Assembly: GCA_013397935.1 (NCBI GenBank) | Contig: VZRN01005167.1 | Location: 62,307-126,306, forward strand | Direction: 5' to 3' | DNA length: 64,000 nt | From: Dasyornis broadbenti | Lineage: Eukaryota > Chordata > Aves > Passeriformes > Dasyornithidae | Shown here: piece by piece, positions 50,701 through 64,000 of the stretch | Layout: each line of letters starts with the position of its first letter | Numbering within the stretch: position 1 is the first letter of the stretch | Notes under the pieces: model-generated | Databases searched by the model: none | Told to the model about the DNA's origin: nothing | Seen by the model: the letters and a program-made list of their open reading frames with translations, nothing else | Translations under genes and position numbers: made by a program

Positions 50701-52502
50701 TCCATGCCATTATTTGGATAGCTTTTTAAATACCAAACAAGTATCTGGGCATCTTATGAAGATACTGATAACTTATGTGGGCTGACCTATGGATGGCTGA
50801 GCCTCATAACATCAATGTAATTTTACTGATTGAGCAACCAAACACCAAGTGGTTTTGGTATCAATGAAACATCTCAGTTCAAAGGCACTGGAAAGGATTG
50901 TGTGAAGGTGAACTAGCACATCCCATTCTGACCCATCCTATCTTCAGAGAGTTCTCATCAGTGTCTTAACAAGGCAAAATCTGAAGCACACTCATCTGTT
51001 GCCTTATCCATCTATTGCACCTTTTCAAGGCACTGCTGCTGATGCATTAGCCTGGTCATTAGGCTAAATTGATGTGAAACCTCTTGCTTTTAAACTTAGT
51101 AGTTAATTAAATAAATATGAAACTGAAAATGCGTCTGCTTTGGAAATTTTGTTCTCTATGTTGGTCAAACTGCTCATCTCCCATTCTCTCATAAAGATCG
51201 GGTAGGATGTGAAGCGTCTACCTTCTACTTCTACATGGCAAATAAAACCACTACACACAGCTGCGCAGTGCAGTATTACACATCAATATGGGTCTGAGGG
51301 ATGCTCTAGTAACACTGAGAAAAGAACATGTTTTACCAAGAACTTTTTATACGTCCAATTCAATCGAAAATTATAAGCCTCCTACATATCATAAGCAAAA
51401 CACAAGAAGAAAAGACAAGATGCGATGGACAAGTTGCAAGGAAATTCTCATCAGATACAAGCAAAATAAGTCCTCACACTAAGTGTAGTCAAATGCTGGA
51501 ACTCGTCTTCCAGAGCCCTCATGTCTGTCCCTTGTAATATTTGAAAGTTATTTGAGAAACCCACAGAAATTCCAGAGATGGCCCTGCTTTAAGCAAGGTT
51601 TGTCCAGAGATGCTCCAGGTATCTTCCAGTTTCTATTAGTCTATCATTTCCATTTACTGATGTCAAATGTTAACAACTTTAATGACAATTCTGTTGCGTG
51701 CAGAGACATGGCACACTGGTGGATCATGCTGATGCCACGGACTGCTGTTGGATATAGTGTGAACCCAGCAGGTCCCACTGCTTTTGCACTAAAGGGATAA
51801 AAGCCTTAAAAGCCGCACTGCTATCCTTGTGTCTCTTTGTGTACAAACAAAACCACACCACTTCAACTGGAATCAATTCAGGTTATGTTTCTTTTCAAGT
51901 CTGAGCCTTTCCCTGCACTGCAGCCATGCTGCAGCACACCATATGCGTCCCAAAGGCAGCACACCACAGATCCCTCTTGTCCTTTCAGCATCCCTTTTGA
52001 CCACAGTAGTAACAATCCGGTGCACTCTGCTTTATAAAAAGTCCAAGTATGTAGTCTTAGAGCAGAATATGCATAACGTTTAGAAAGGAAAGTATCTTTA
52101 ATCTCAGTCATTGCAAATTTTAATTGGGCCGGGTTTAAGCCTGGTTTGTGAGTATTAAATTTAAGATACTATTTTAACAATCCAGGGAAAAGTAGAAAAT
52201 AAAAAAAATATTTTCTCCCCCCCTGGAATTCAGATGACATTGCTGTGGTTTTGAAGTGTCTCTGAGAAGAAAGCCATGGGCTAAACACGGTGGAGGAGAT
52301 GAATGTATGAAAACCACTGTGCAGTTACTAGGTGGGCTGTTTTTTGTAGGCATCTCTAGTGTGTTGTTTAAAAAACAAAACCCTTCAGGACTTAAAATCT
52401 GCTTACCATAGTCTTAAATATTTTGGAGCTCAAATAGCCTTCTTTACATTGTTTGTTAGACATCAAGGATGAGTCAGGAAGGTTTGTCTGCTAATCAAAG
52501 TA

Positions 52503-52612
52503 TTGTAGAATGGTTTGGGTTGGAAGCGACTTTAAAAACATCTAGTTCCAACTCCTCTGCCATGGAACTTCTGGTGGACACCTTCCACCAGACCAGATTG
52601 CTCAAAGCTCCA
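52503..52612 (-). mobile_element. CR1 LINE 3' end fragment
   Basis: TAGAATGGTTTGGGTTGGAA followed by TCTAGTTCCAACTCCTCTGC, CACCTTCCACCAGACCAGAT and TGCTCAAAGC is the reverse complement of the well-known avian CR1 3' terminus. The element is therefore on the minus strand, in the same sense as PHACTR1. About 110 bp remain. Confidence 0.88.
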
Positions 52613-55600
52613 AGTAGTATTGTAGGAAAATATTCAGTCAGCATTATATACAGAGCAGAATTGGACATATTCAGAACAGGCTAACTGCCTTGGCAAAGGA
52701 CAGAAGATAAATAAATAATTAATTATGGTTTTATATTTGCAGAAAATTATTTAATGACTCTGCGTTTACTTAGCCAATTGATAGATATGGATATGCCAGC
52801 TGGCTTCCCTCCATCTCAACATATTATAGTGAGTTCTGAGTTTCTTTCAAGAGTAAAAACAAAGGCCTAACTTAGGTAACTAATTACTATAATCACAGAA
52901 CCAAATCCTGCTCTCATTACCTTTTTAAATCTTAGATGAAATTATTCACTAGAGTTCATGTGCTTACTGCAGATATAAATTGATGCAGCAGGGTGCCCAT
53001 ATTTTTGCATTACTTAATTTACTCTGAACAATAGTGTAAGTTCACAGTTTAAAAAATAATTCAAAGGACAAGAATCTCTTCTTAAAAAAAGAAAAATCAA
53101 TTTCTATTGCTTGACCTATTGGAATTTTTTCTTGATGCATAAAAAGGCCTGAAAAGACATAGAGGCAATCAATAGTTTCATACTGTCATTTTCATTTAAT
53201 CTCAGAAGTATCAGCTAAAAAGGTGCTTGTTTACCTCTGGTTTTGTTAATGACCTTTTAAGGGATTGAAATTATATTTGTTGTGTAATGTAACTGGACTT
53301 TGTAAATTTGTTCTCTTTCCCCAAAGAGTTAATCATATGTGTTTGATAGATGCTATGAAAACCAAACTTTTGCATAGATTTGGCAAACATTTTTTGCCAG
53401 TCTTTTCTGGAGAGGACATAAGTTGAACTACTCAGGCTAACAACCTTCCAGAGCAGATAAAGATCTGCAGTTTTTATATGCATGAGAAAATGCAAATATA
53501 AATGCATAACAACCTCTATCTTCTTTGTAAATGTAAGAAAATGGAAACAGAAGTCCTCTTCCCCTTGAAGGTCACTTTTACCAAAGATCAGACACCAGAG
53601 CTCAAAGGAAAATTTATGATGCATTTGATTTCCCACATTCTTTATAAACAAGAGGCAATTTTTTTACCAAGTGACTTTTTGATTGTGTTCTGCTCTATCC
53701 CTTTCTTTGGACCTGACATGCTGCAAGAAGAGCAATCACAGTAACATAAGCATTAGGTACAGGCTCTGACAACCACATCAAACTTTAAAAAAAAAAATCA
53801 ATTGACACATTAAAATTGCTTTCGGTATTATATCTTCCGTCAGAAAGACAGTAATACATCCTGAGCCTATATAAACAGATTACTCAGCCACCCCTGAAGT
53901 GCAGCCAGTACTGGGGTGGGAAGCAATAATTGTGATGTGCTAGCAAACACAGCCCTGTGACTCTCAAGGGAAGGAAAAAACCCCATCATCTGTTGAAATT
54001 TCAGGGGCAAAGTATGAATGGGGAAGGCTGAAATAATTGCCCCAGGTGTAACTTGATCCAAAGGCTAAGTTAGTGTTCTTGTTTTCAAGGTAATTTCTGA
54101 GTTATCTTCACTGACTGAAGTAGTTCTCAAAGCCTGCCTTCCTCTGACACAAAATCCTTAGGAGAATGGTTTTCCTTAGTTCATAGTTTAATGTAGAGAA
54201 TACAGAGGATCCTGTAGCCAGTCACCAACACTTTCCAGAGTTCTGCTGGTTTCCCTAGAAAGAATGTAAATCTCAAGAGACGAAGAACCTAACCTTCACT
54301 ATGCAGTAAGAGCAAAACATTTCAGAGGAGCACAGACCCTGCATTATAATATCCCTGTGCTGAAGTAGGTGACCATGCTCCTCTTCCCTATGGCTTGGAC
54401 CTGAGCAAAACTGCTTTAAGACTGGACATGTACATTGATAGCAGCTGCAAAGGAAGTTTTTACACCAACTTTCATGACGTACAAAGTGCACAGAACAGAA
54501 ACCAGAAGTTGGGAGAAAAAAAAGACCACTTCTGGCTTAGATATTTTTAAGAGCTTTCTGAAATAAAAGCTGTATATGAATTTTGATGGGGAAAAGAGAT
54601 GAGCAAAGCCTGTTTGGTGAAATCTTGATTATTTATGAATTTGCCTTTGATAGAATTCATTGGCTTGCCATGCTTGCAAAGTAAATATCTTGATAATGCA
54701 AGAAAGCTTTCAGAGCTTTTCCTGAGTTGTGTGTGCAGCAAAATATGACAAGAGTTCAGCTTTCTAGAAACCATGAATAAATAAATATATAAATATGGGA
54801 ATTTTCCTTCTGGTCAATTTTGCTAGTAGACTATTTTGCTTGCATACTGCTCTAGTCCTTTAAATGAATCCTCATATTCACATGGAACCGTGTACCGTAG
54901 CTTTACTCAAAGTGAGTAATGAAGAGCACCAGCATCAGTGGGAGTTCATTGACTGTGGGCTAATTTTTCATAAGAGAAACATGAGTCTGCTTATTTTGCA
55001 GGGTGCAAAAGGAATATGAAAGAGCTGCTCTTTAACTTAATCACAAAGGTATGGCATAGGGCCAGCCTTTCTTATACCACCAATACTGGCAGACTTTTAA
55101 CCACACTTCCTAGAGTGGAGAGGTGATATTTTCCACAGCATCACAATAGTTATGTGATTTCAAAATATAAAATAGAATTATTTCAACATTTTGCTGAAGA
55201 ATACTTCCTCAAGCCAGTTTTTATGAAGAAAATAAAATACTTCCTTTAAACTGTAAAATCCTGCAGCTTTGGAACCTGACAAAAGGATGAGTCTGTCTTA
55301 AAGGTTGATTATATCCAAACAAAATTATCAAATCCCAGGTGAGCTAAGATCTTAGAAGGAAGACCACACCCAAGAAGAATCATTCTTTCTTTTCTCTTCA
55401 CTGAATTTGTATCTTTTTTTTCAAGAAGATGTTCCTTTCTCATTCTTTGATTTTTTCCTCTCTTTCAGTCCCTGAAAACATGCAATACCTACATTCAGGC
55501 TGATTGGAGAAGAGGGGAGGAAATTGCCTTGCCAGGCTGATAAAAGTAGTTGCTTATTTGCTTTGTTAAATCTGGACTTGTGAACACATTTTTTACCCAG

Positions 55601-55884
55601 ACTCCCCAGCTTTTGTAAAGTTCCACAAGGTTGTTTGGCTGGACTCATAAATTACAGCACAACCCAATTCTCTTACTCTGTGAGGTGCTGTACTATAATT
55701 AATAAATCATTTGAATTTCAACAGCAGCTTCTGTCAAGGAAGATCAAAGAGCCCAAATATTAGAGTAGTGTGTTAACATCCTCTTTCTTGCATACTATTC
55801 CTATGGGAAATCGAAGGCAGAATCCACATCTGTGCTTGATCCACAGATGAAGCTCCCTCACCAGCCTACAGCAGCTAATGCCAG

Positions 55885-55962
55885 AGGATGGAGCACCCTG
55901 CCCTCCTGCCCCACAGATCTTGTAGGATGGAGCATCACTGCTCTCTGCCCCATAGATCTCAT
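55885..55962. repeat. 39-bp tandem duplication
   Basis: AGGATGGAGCACCCTGCCCT at 55885 and AGGATGGAGCATCACTGCTC at 55924 begin two adjacent 39-bp copies with a few substitutions. Both end in CCCCAYAGATCTYRT. It is a local minisatellite-like duplication with no identified role. Confidence 0.8.
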
Positions 55963-58439
55963 AGCAATAAGCACCTGCACAGTATGTCTGTCCCGCACAA
56001 AATGCTCTGTTCCTTAGAAAGTGGGAATACAACACATATTTTTACTACTGTTCCCAGCTGATAATTTGAGCTGTGACTCCCATAATTTCCTGTGGATGAA
56101 GGAACTCCATGTACTGGTGGAGTGGTTACCATCACTATCTGATCACTTTGTTGGTTGGAACCATAAAGCTGGCCAATAACTAAAAAAAACAATAGCACCT
56201 ACATATCCAACCTAACTAGTTCCATACACACTCCAGAAACTATGGGTTTGCAGGAGTAACTCTTTTGAAATGAAAGCACTGTTCCATTTGAAATTAATTG
56301 AACTTTGGTAAGTAAAAATATCAGCTCACCCTGAAGATATTACAAATGTCATCTCTAAACATACAAGTAAAACACAAATCTTGCTGGGAAAACTGAGACA
56401 AAATGTTTTTCACATGAGTACTCATTTAAGGGAGGAAAATAAGCCTTTAGCCTTAATAACTTCTGTTGCAGCTAGCTGAAAACTATCATCTTCCCTACAG
56501 ACTTTAACATTTGTGATGACTCTGCTTTCTCCACTAGAATTTAAATGAGGGAGAAATGGCTTCAACATAAATAAATAAAAGTTTAAAATGTCTAAGAAGC
56601 TCTTATCATCAAAGACAGCTGATTTAAGAAATACCTTAGCAAGCCTCTTTTTAATTAGAAATATTAACCTTTCTGCTTGGAAATAAGCAAGCATATTATA
56701 GTGATAGCCTCAGATAGGTTTGTGATGAGAGGTTCACTTAAGAGGAATCCAGTTTAAATGAGACAAGAGATAAGGTATTGCCCTAATACGAATTGCTTTC
56801 CTTTAAGATTACATTGCCTTCATCTAACATTTTTATTTAAAAAGACCCTGTCACGTATCTCTGTCTGAGTATAAATGCTCAAGGCAAATGCTCCCACAGT
56901 GTAATTCACCACTGAATTTAGGGAACCGAATAATGACAGATTTTATTAGTCCAGCAGAACAACCTTTAGACAGGCTTAGTTATCTGAACTCTGTTCATCA
57001 AGGACATTTTGTAAAGTGGTAGAAGGTCAAACTCCTTAAAGGCAACCTCCTTTCACTGGGAAGAAAGCACTGATTATTTCCCTGTCTGCAGCAGTATTAC
57101 TGGGGTGGTTAACTGAAATACTCCGAAGCATTATAACCGTGTTCAATAGGACCAGGATCCAAGTCCACTATGACAAAAATAACTAAGCCCATCTTTCACC
57201 TGGCATCACCTATGATTTTTTTTTTCACTTAGAAACAGCAGACCTTGCTGATTATCAGATAGAGCCCCTTGCCGTGCTTTAGTACCTATTAATAAAAATA
57301 TCTTAAACCTATTATAAACTTAAAACTCATGCTATTTTGAATAACTTTATTATTATCCTTCCTGATGGAATGAAGGCACACAGTTCACATCAACACCATA
57401 GTATTTATCTTCTGGACTGAGCTGTGAATATCTGCACTAAAGTTTGGACAACAGGGAAAGGGCAGTGAAGAGAACAAACAGAACCTGAAACTTCATCAGC
57501 CAGGTTGAGCCTGTCCTAAGTTTTAGACTACCTTTATACCTAAAAAAGATGCTCCTTTTGCCTTTCAGTGGTGGCTAATGCCTGCTAGAGCACATCTGTC
57601 CAGCTGTGTCCTCTTCTATAGACATTTTTGGTCTGTGGGCGAGGATAAAAAAACTAATGTGTGCCTTGCCTGCAGGAGGTCGCAGACCTGGCTCCCCTCC
57701 AGGATGTTGTTGCGGTGCAGGCACAGAGGAAAGAAATGACTAAATCTTACATGGTTGTGTTGATGAAGCAAATAAACCCTAACAATCTGCTCCATGTCCC
57801 ACATCAGGAATCTGCTGCTAAGAAAGTGGAGGTAAACTCCATCCTATATTCTTGAGGGTCTCAGAGAAGCAGTTGGAAGATGAACAGTGCTGATTACAAA
57901 GCGTAGTAAAATACTGTTGTCTCTGCAAGTGGATCATGATGGCCGAGTGCCTGGTGCTGTAATTTTGAATCTCCAGTGCTTGAACTGGGAATTTGCACTC
58001 TGCAGTCCCCAAAAGGCTAGTAAATTTGCTTATTAGCAACCTAACATCATATCCTGAGTAGGAACATATTTCAACATAAAGCACAATGCACTGGTGATCC
58101 CACCCATTGGGATGACTGATCATGGATTTGATGATTTACTAGAAACACTACTAGACTTACTCTTTTTCAAACGTTTTCCATGGGTCTTGAGGAAAACAGG
58201 ATTAAATAGGGATGAAAGGGAGGTAGCTACTGACAAAGTTACTTTAGAGGCAATCTGTACTTTTATGAGACTGTACATACATCTCCCCCACTCCCATCTT
58301 GGTATGCCTTCCTGAAACAATCTGTCTTTAAAATGTGACGAACAGCTAAGCAAGCATTACATGAAAAGATGCTGGCAGACTGGTTTTTTTTTCCCCTGTA
58401 AACTTTTGCCACATAATATTAAATACAATTATAAAGCAT

Positions 58440-58620
58440 TCGCCAGATTAAATGTTAAAGAGGTCTAATGCTCCATCTCTTACTTTTGGCAATGAAGAGC
58501 TTAATCTAATTAAAGCCTTGAGCTGAATGTGTCTGCTGGTTCTAATCCTCAGCAGTTTTATTGTTAGGTTATGCAATCCTAATTAAAGATAATTTTAGAC
58601 AACAGGAAATTTTAATGAGA
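58440..58620. promoter_or_regulatory. Candidate conserved homeodomain-site cluster
   Basis: The exact 10-mer CTAATTAAAG occurs at 58506-58515 and again at 58579-58588. TAATCC lies at 58543, ATGCAAT at 58571 and several other TAAT cores within about 150 bp. Such clustering is typical of deeply conserved vertebrate noncoding elements near developmental and neuronal genes. Its function is inferred from motif density only. Confidence 0.3.
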
Positions 58621-61600
58621 GAAAATATACACAGTGTCCTTGCAGGTCTATTTAAGAATTATTTTTAAGGTTTATTTTCAGCCTATCATTTTCCATATAT
58701 AAGCTACAACTACATTCCCTCAGAGAAATCTCATTTTAATAGTTGCTATTGTAGTGCTGTCACTGTGTATTTGCAGTTTGAAAGCTACTACCTAAAATCA
58801 AGACTCACTTCAGTGCTGTTCAGTACATTAAAATACAGTGATATACCACAGCCTTGTGCTTGATTCTAGAATTCAATTTAAAAGGTCTTAATTTTCGAAA
58901 AGTATTAAATATTTACAGAGCCTTATAGCATTCTCTGACAAGCCATCTCACAAAATATAAATGCTCAAAAACACTGTTTCAGAACATCTAAACCACAGCA
59001 CTCCAGAGAAAATACATTTCAGTTTTATTTTTAGGAATTGAAGAAAAATGTCATGGAATTTCATCCAAAGCTAGCTCTCAACACCATGCTCTCCCTGTGG
59101 GGTGCTGTTAAAACAGTAATTTTGGTAAGAGTGACAGAATTATTGTAACTGTCAGGGAAACACTTTAGTCCCCTTACAGATGCCTTAGGGCACTCAGGAA
59201 GACCTAGCTCTTCGCCTGCAACGATCTAAGACCATGCCCAGAACAGAACCAGGGGAAATGAAGCAGGAGATGTATAATTTCTCTTTCAGTATACCAGCTT
59301 TTTATTTATAAACTAAACAGGAGTTTAAAAAAAAGTATTGATGAAAGCTGAGCTTGATGTTATTATTCTGTGAATGACAATCACAGTTGGAGATATGGAT
59401 CTACCAAAAGAGCTTCTAGATGGCTGCAGTGGGGAGGTAAGGAAGACTATTTGTCTAATTTTATTGTCCATTGTGATGAGTGCATTATTGCCCAGAAAAG
59501 TAGCTGCAGGGGCTCTGTCCAGCCTTTTGAATTCAAAATACAAGTGTTACTGGCCTTAAGGGGGTGAAAGTGCTCTAAGAGGACAAAACTGCCCTCTTGA
59601 ATTCACTTTGCCCTTCTACAGATGCATGGCAAAAACCGTCTGCCAAGAGCATGCCTAAAGCAGTCAAGTTCGCTGCTCTCTAAACTTAGCTCCCATGGAG
59701 ATTACCACATTCCTATTAGCCTACACCTCTGAGCACTGGGGGCTCAGCTGTGAGAGACACCAATTCAGGGTGTGCCTCCGAGGCATAGGCACAGAGGGAT
59801 GACCCAGCTGTATGCCCCGATCCAGGTTGGCACTCCCCTGGGCTGCTGGTTTAATGCCTTTGGCAGCACAGGAGTGGTGAGAGTCGCAGGCATTTTTGTG
59901 GACAAAGGAGGAAAGAGAGGGATAAACTGCTCAAGGAAGCATGCATAAATGAAGAGGAGAAAGCAAGAAACAGCAAAAGCCAAAGGGAAATTCATAGTCC
60001 AGTTTGAAATGGTGAGGAAATAAGCAGTTAACACACTCGCTGGCAGAAGACCCTGTCCAAAACATTATTCTGCTCTAAGCTTACACAAAGGTTTCACAGG
60101 AAACCTCTAACCTTGCACAGGCTTTTAATGTAATTTTTAAAGGCCAGCTAGGTTAAATATGAAACAAAGGAAAAGCTTTCTCAGGTTAGCTTCAGTAACA
60201 TGAACAGGTCTTTTTGTGTACCAATTTTTAATCCTAGCATGTCTGCATTTTACATTAAGGAAGAGCACACATCACTGCCATGCTGTGGATTCCCTGAAGA
60301 GCTGATGAATAAAGCAACAGAAATTGGTGAGATGCCTACAGTAAATAATTTGTGTGCCTTCCTGGTTTTCCAGTCAGGCAGATAAGAAATCTGAGCTATT
60401 ACAATGGAAAAAGTAAGGCATTTCAAAATATTACTTTTTAAATCATGTATTTCTACAAATAAAATCCTTGGAGGTGTTCTGTCACAACCAATGCCAATAA
60501 TATCAATGTTCTGTTTAGAGAAAGGAAAGCCTCAAGTTATAGCAAACACAACTTATCTATTTAAGATTAATACTCTAAAAAGAGAACTTCCAATTTATTT
60601 TTCTGCTTTTCATCTTTGACCTGGTCATCTTCTTTATGACTATACCTTGTTGGCAGCCTCAGGATGGGGGAGGCAATTGCCTGGCTTGAATTTGAAGTCA
60701 AAATAAAATGGTAGGCTAATTCTTGTCAGATGCTAGACAAGAATTGAGTCTAAAAATCTGAGTTTGAAAGTCAAGTCTATTTTATGTGGTGAACATATTG
60801 AACAGTGCGCTTTATCTCATCACAGGTTTTAATTTATCTTTTGTGTCACCTTTTGTGACTACCAGTTTATTATACTCTTATGGGAACACAGCAAATAAAA
60901 GTTCTCTCTCTGTAAGACTTACCAGGCATGTGACAAGATAGAGGTGGGTTACAGATAATTGTCTGTCTGCATTTAATTGCATTATAACCACTTTAAGGAC
61001 AGAGAAGACTCCTTAGATAAATAGCATAACTAGGCTGTTATGAGAAATCTGCTTGACCTTTCATATGCCTTACTAATTAAACTAGGCTGGGGCAAGTTAA
61101 CCAAGTTTTTTGCTGACAAGGTTCCCAGAGCCTGCGTGCTTTTCTCTCTTTCTGTCTAGGGCTCAAGCACCGAATAGTGTCATGTCAAATATTTTAGTCT
61201 TAACTCATTTTGTATGCATATTTTGACATAAATTTTCAGTTCAAAAAAACTCCATTTAAATTCGTTACAAATGGGACCAAGTAGAAATAGCTTTTGATGT
61301 AACAGGCATGTTCTTCACATTTTTTATAGCCAGCTGTCTACAGCTAGTTCCTTTGCCAATAATAATTCCATCATGGAGAGGACTTAGGCCTTCAAAGACT
61401 TGTTCAGTGACTGAGCAATTTAACCAGTGCTTAACCAGCTTCAACAGAGTCTCATCCGGTTTTGACAGAGGAAGTCACGTGGCTGTTTTCAGTTCTAGGG
61501 CATACTGAAATCACTGGGTGAAGGCTTACATTAATGTTTAGGGCAGCAAGGCTGAGGAGCAAGGCTTACTGAACGAGTCCTGAAAGGTCCTAAAGGCTAA

Positions 61601-64000
61601 TGTGAATGCTGAGGATGAAGGTCCTGCTTTGCAGAGAGGCATGGTGATCTCCAAGCAGACACAGAACACAACACTGGGAGCAGCAAGTGAGCAGCCCCGG
61701 GACGACACCTCACTGAACACCACTACGGCAAAGCCGCTGCCTGCATCGGGCAGGCTGCATGTGTGGAGATCTGCAGAAATGAAGAGTCACTCTGCACTGC
61801 ACAGCAGATTGGCAACAGAGCTCAGAGCATAACGTGGTTTTCTGATTCCCAGCCCAGCTGCTTAGTCATCACTCTGATCTTAATCAACTTCAAAGTACAA
61901 TGGTGAACAAAATTCAGAAATAAGTCCCACCCCCTGCTGCAGTTTCTGCCAAAACGGAACTTCTGCTACAAATTTAAGCAGTTGTGTAAGTATGGCAAAA
62001 AGCCTTTGGAGCAGACAGTGCAAACTCTGCAGAAAGGGAAGGGAATGACTTGTAAAAGAGGCCTCTTACTGCTTTGTGTGGGCGTGGGTAGCACCTACTG
62101 ACCAGAGCCCAGCCTGGGAGCAAACAAATAGGCTTTAGATCATCACCTTAAACTTATGTGTTAGAATAAGTGAGCTCAGCTAAAGAGGAAGGAGATCTCA
62201 GACAACACAGGAGGTGGTGTGCGGCATGCTGACTACCCTCTATTTGCCACTAGCAGGGTTCCAACACTGGCTTTTTCTGCTCTTCTTGTCTAGTGGTCTC
62301 CTGGGCTCTCCTTAGAACTAGCAATATTAATGACTAGTGTAGCCACCTGAGGGAGATTTCCTTGCTGAATTTCATGTACACGAAATTTATCCGGTTAAGA
62401 TGAATGGTTTCTCAAGAGCTATATTCTGTGCTGAGCACTTCTTAAATACAGAAAGCTGTACACTTATCATGCACTGCCTAGCTAAAACCTCTGAAAGAAA
62501 ATGAATCTTGAAAATGGAAATAAAAATATCTCCAGTGATTTAGAAAGTCTTGCTTGTCACTATTATTTCTACAGCTTACATATATTTCCTACATATTCAA
62601 ACAGAGCAAACAAAAAAAGTACACTTATTTTTTAACACATTCATTGAAGCAGTCTAACATCCTTGAACTGGTGTGACTGAAGCTCAACAAATCTTTCCCC
62701 TTCCACCATTGCCTTCATTCTCCATTCGGGTAAATTATGGAGAAGTTCACCCAGAGCAGTGCACATGTGTGTTGAAGAGTCTGTGCTGGTGTAGTAGTCA
62801 GCTGTGATTGATCCCATCACCCAAACGTTGGTGAGTCACACCATCATTAGCAAAGGGGCTGTCACAAAAATGAGGCTGAGATATGAATTATGCTGGTAAT
62901 AGACAGTTTTGACTTAATTTGGTTTCAAATGGTCTGCATTATATTAGGTGTGAACTAGATCTGTGTGCAATGAGGGTAAGACTTTGGTGACAGGATTTGG
63001 TAAATCCCGTCCATTTATGTTACTTCAAATATTTCTTCTCATATAAAATTAAGGACACACTATCCAGCCAGATAACTGCTTTTTTATAGGTAATCATGAA
63101 ACTTGGCTGTCTAAATATTTATGTAAAGAAAATGCCAGTAGTCAGATATGCATAACTGAAATAAATGAAAAATCAAATGAAGAGATGTTTTTCCAGACTA
63201 ATATTTATGAAAGCTAGGTATGCAAAACTTTAATGCTAAAGTAACATATCTCTGCTTCTGCTTTGGGAAAATACAATAGTAGGAAAATATGCTAAAGCAT
63301 GGGCAGTTTATGAGATGAGGTGCTCTTTAATTTTCTGTTCATTATAAATTCCTTAAAGAGACAGGGGAGTATTGCCATTTGTAACACCAAAACAATGTCA
63401 GAGCCCCTTGATAAATTTGGATCGAAAATTTTTCCTCAGTGCAGAAAAGTTCTCCCCTCCCCCTCCAACTTTGCTCCATTTATGTCTCTGAGAACTCCCA
63501 AGAGCTTTGCTTTGAGATACCTTGTTTGAGAAATGTCTAGTATTATGCAGTATATACTTTGTACCTTTGAAAATGCTATGTGGAAAAGATTAACCCATAC
63601 CCAAGCAAAGCACATTTTAACACCCCTCTTTAAGGCTTCAGCCATAGCAGCTGTGTGCTGCTCAGCTGCTACAGAACATGGCTTGTCCAAGCTCCCACCA
63701 GGAGTCTCTGAAAAAAGCTGTGAGCCAAGCTGCCCATCCCAGACCAACAACTTACACAGAGAAAAGACAACTAAAACATGAGACTTCACTAATGAAAAGT
63801 CCTTGCAGAGGACTTACACTTGAAAATGAATAACAAGAGGGAGCAGTGTCCATTGACTGTAACATTTGTTCTCAGTTTATTCTTTGACAAAGGTGAGTTT
63901 TGCAGGGCTCATTCTCATGGCTCTGAATTTCATGGAGATTTCTCCACACAAGATTCAAAGCAGTTTTAATATGCAAATGCATCAGCTTCCAGAAGCTTAG

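Larger units (their letters stand above)
37054..64000 (-). other. PHACTR1: PHACTR1 large upstream intron (at least 26.9 kb)
   Basis: From the RPEL-N acceptor to the window end I find no further PHACTR1 exon. In particular, no RRRSKFANLGR/FKPWKW-type exon is visible on the minus strand. Large 5' introns are typical of this gene. Contents are a TA repeat (39387-39402), a T17 tract (45978-45994), an ancient CR1 relic (about 46935-47735), a CR1 3' end (52503-52612), a 39-bp tandem duplication (55885-55962), a homeodomain-site-dense stretch (about 58440-58620) and a small CpG-rich patch near 61690-61760. The ORFs in it look like chance. Confidence 0.8.

Noticed and set aside
61602..61832. Plus-strand 76-codon ORF (MNAEDEGPALQRG...)
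   Set aside because: Open frame coincides with a local GC/CpG-rich patch. There is no recognisable protein and the splice context is lacking.
37054..64000. Upstream PHACTR1 exon with the basic FKPWKWRKKK-type segment
   Set aside because: No match seen on the minus strand; presumed to lie beyond base 64000.
1..64000. CRISPR arrays, operons, phage or plasmid functions, tRNA or rRNA genes
   Set aside because: None seen. Intron/exon structure, CR1 and LTR elements show a vertebrate nuclear locus, so prokaryote-type systems are not expected.

Overview
The window looks like avian nuclear DNA, probably from a neoavian or songbird-like species. It is AT-rich and intron-dominated, with few transposons. 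The ones I recognise are CR1 LINE fragments and one bird-type retroviral LTR. There are no prokaryotic signatures and no intact long ORFs.

The one gene I can support is PHACTR1 (phosphatase and actin regulator 1), transcribed right to left on the minus strand. Six coding exons have clean AG/GT borders and join in frame. In transcription order they are 37053-36973 (N-terminal RPEL motif), 30220-30035, 29013-28807 (a 207-bp cassette), 18557-18227, 11272-11064 (acidic stretch) and 9579-9423 (first of the C-terminal RPEL motifs). Together they make 1171 nt, about 390 codons. The 5' exons lie beyond base 64000. The exons for the last two RPEL motifs and the PP1-binding C-terminus lie left of base 1.

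The rest is intron, with lengths of at least 9.4 kb (1-9422), 1.5, 7.0, 10.2, 1.0 and 6.8 kb, and at least 26.9 kb (37054-64000). These hold a solo LTR (20207-20786), a CR1 (about 23205-23857), an ancient CR1 reverse-transcriptase relic (about 46935-47735), a CR1 3' end (52503-52612), microsatellites, hairpins and two homeodomain-site-dense stretches that may be conserved enhancers.

The most interesting signal is a possible undescribed cassette exon of PHACTR1 at 30534-30349. It is 186 bp, phase 1-1, and encodes a proline-rich segment. It would sit between the RPEL-N exon and the next exon, separated from the latter by a 128-bp intron that carries a perfect 14-bp inverted repeat. All exons in this part of the gene are symmetric (phase 1-1), so they can be skipped or included in any combination without a frameshift. 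I found no free-standing novel gene system. Recognition of PHACTR1 and of the repeats rests on memory of the families, not on a search.
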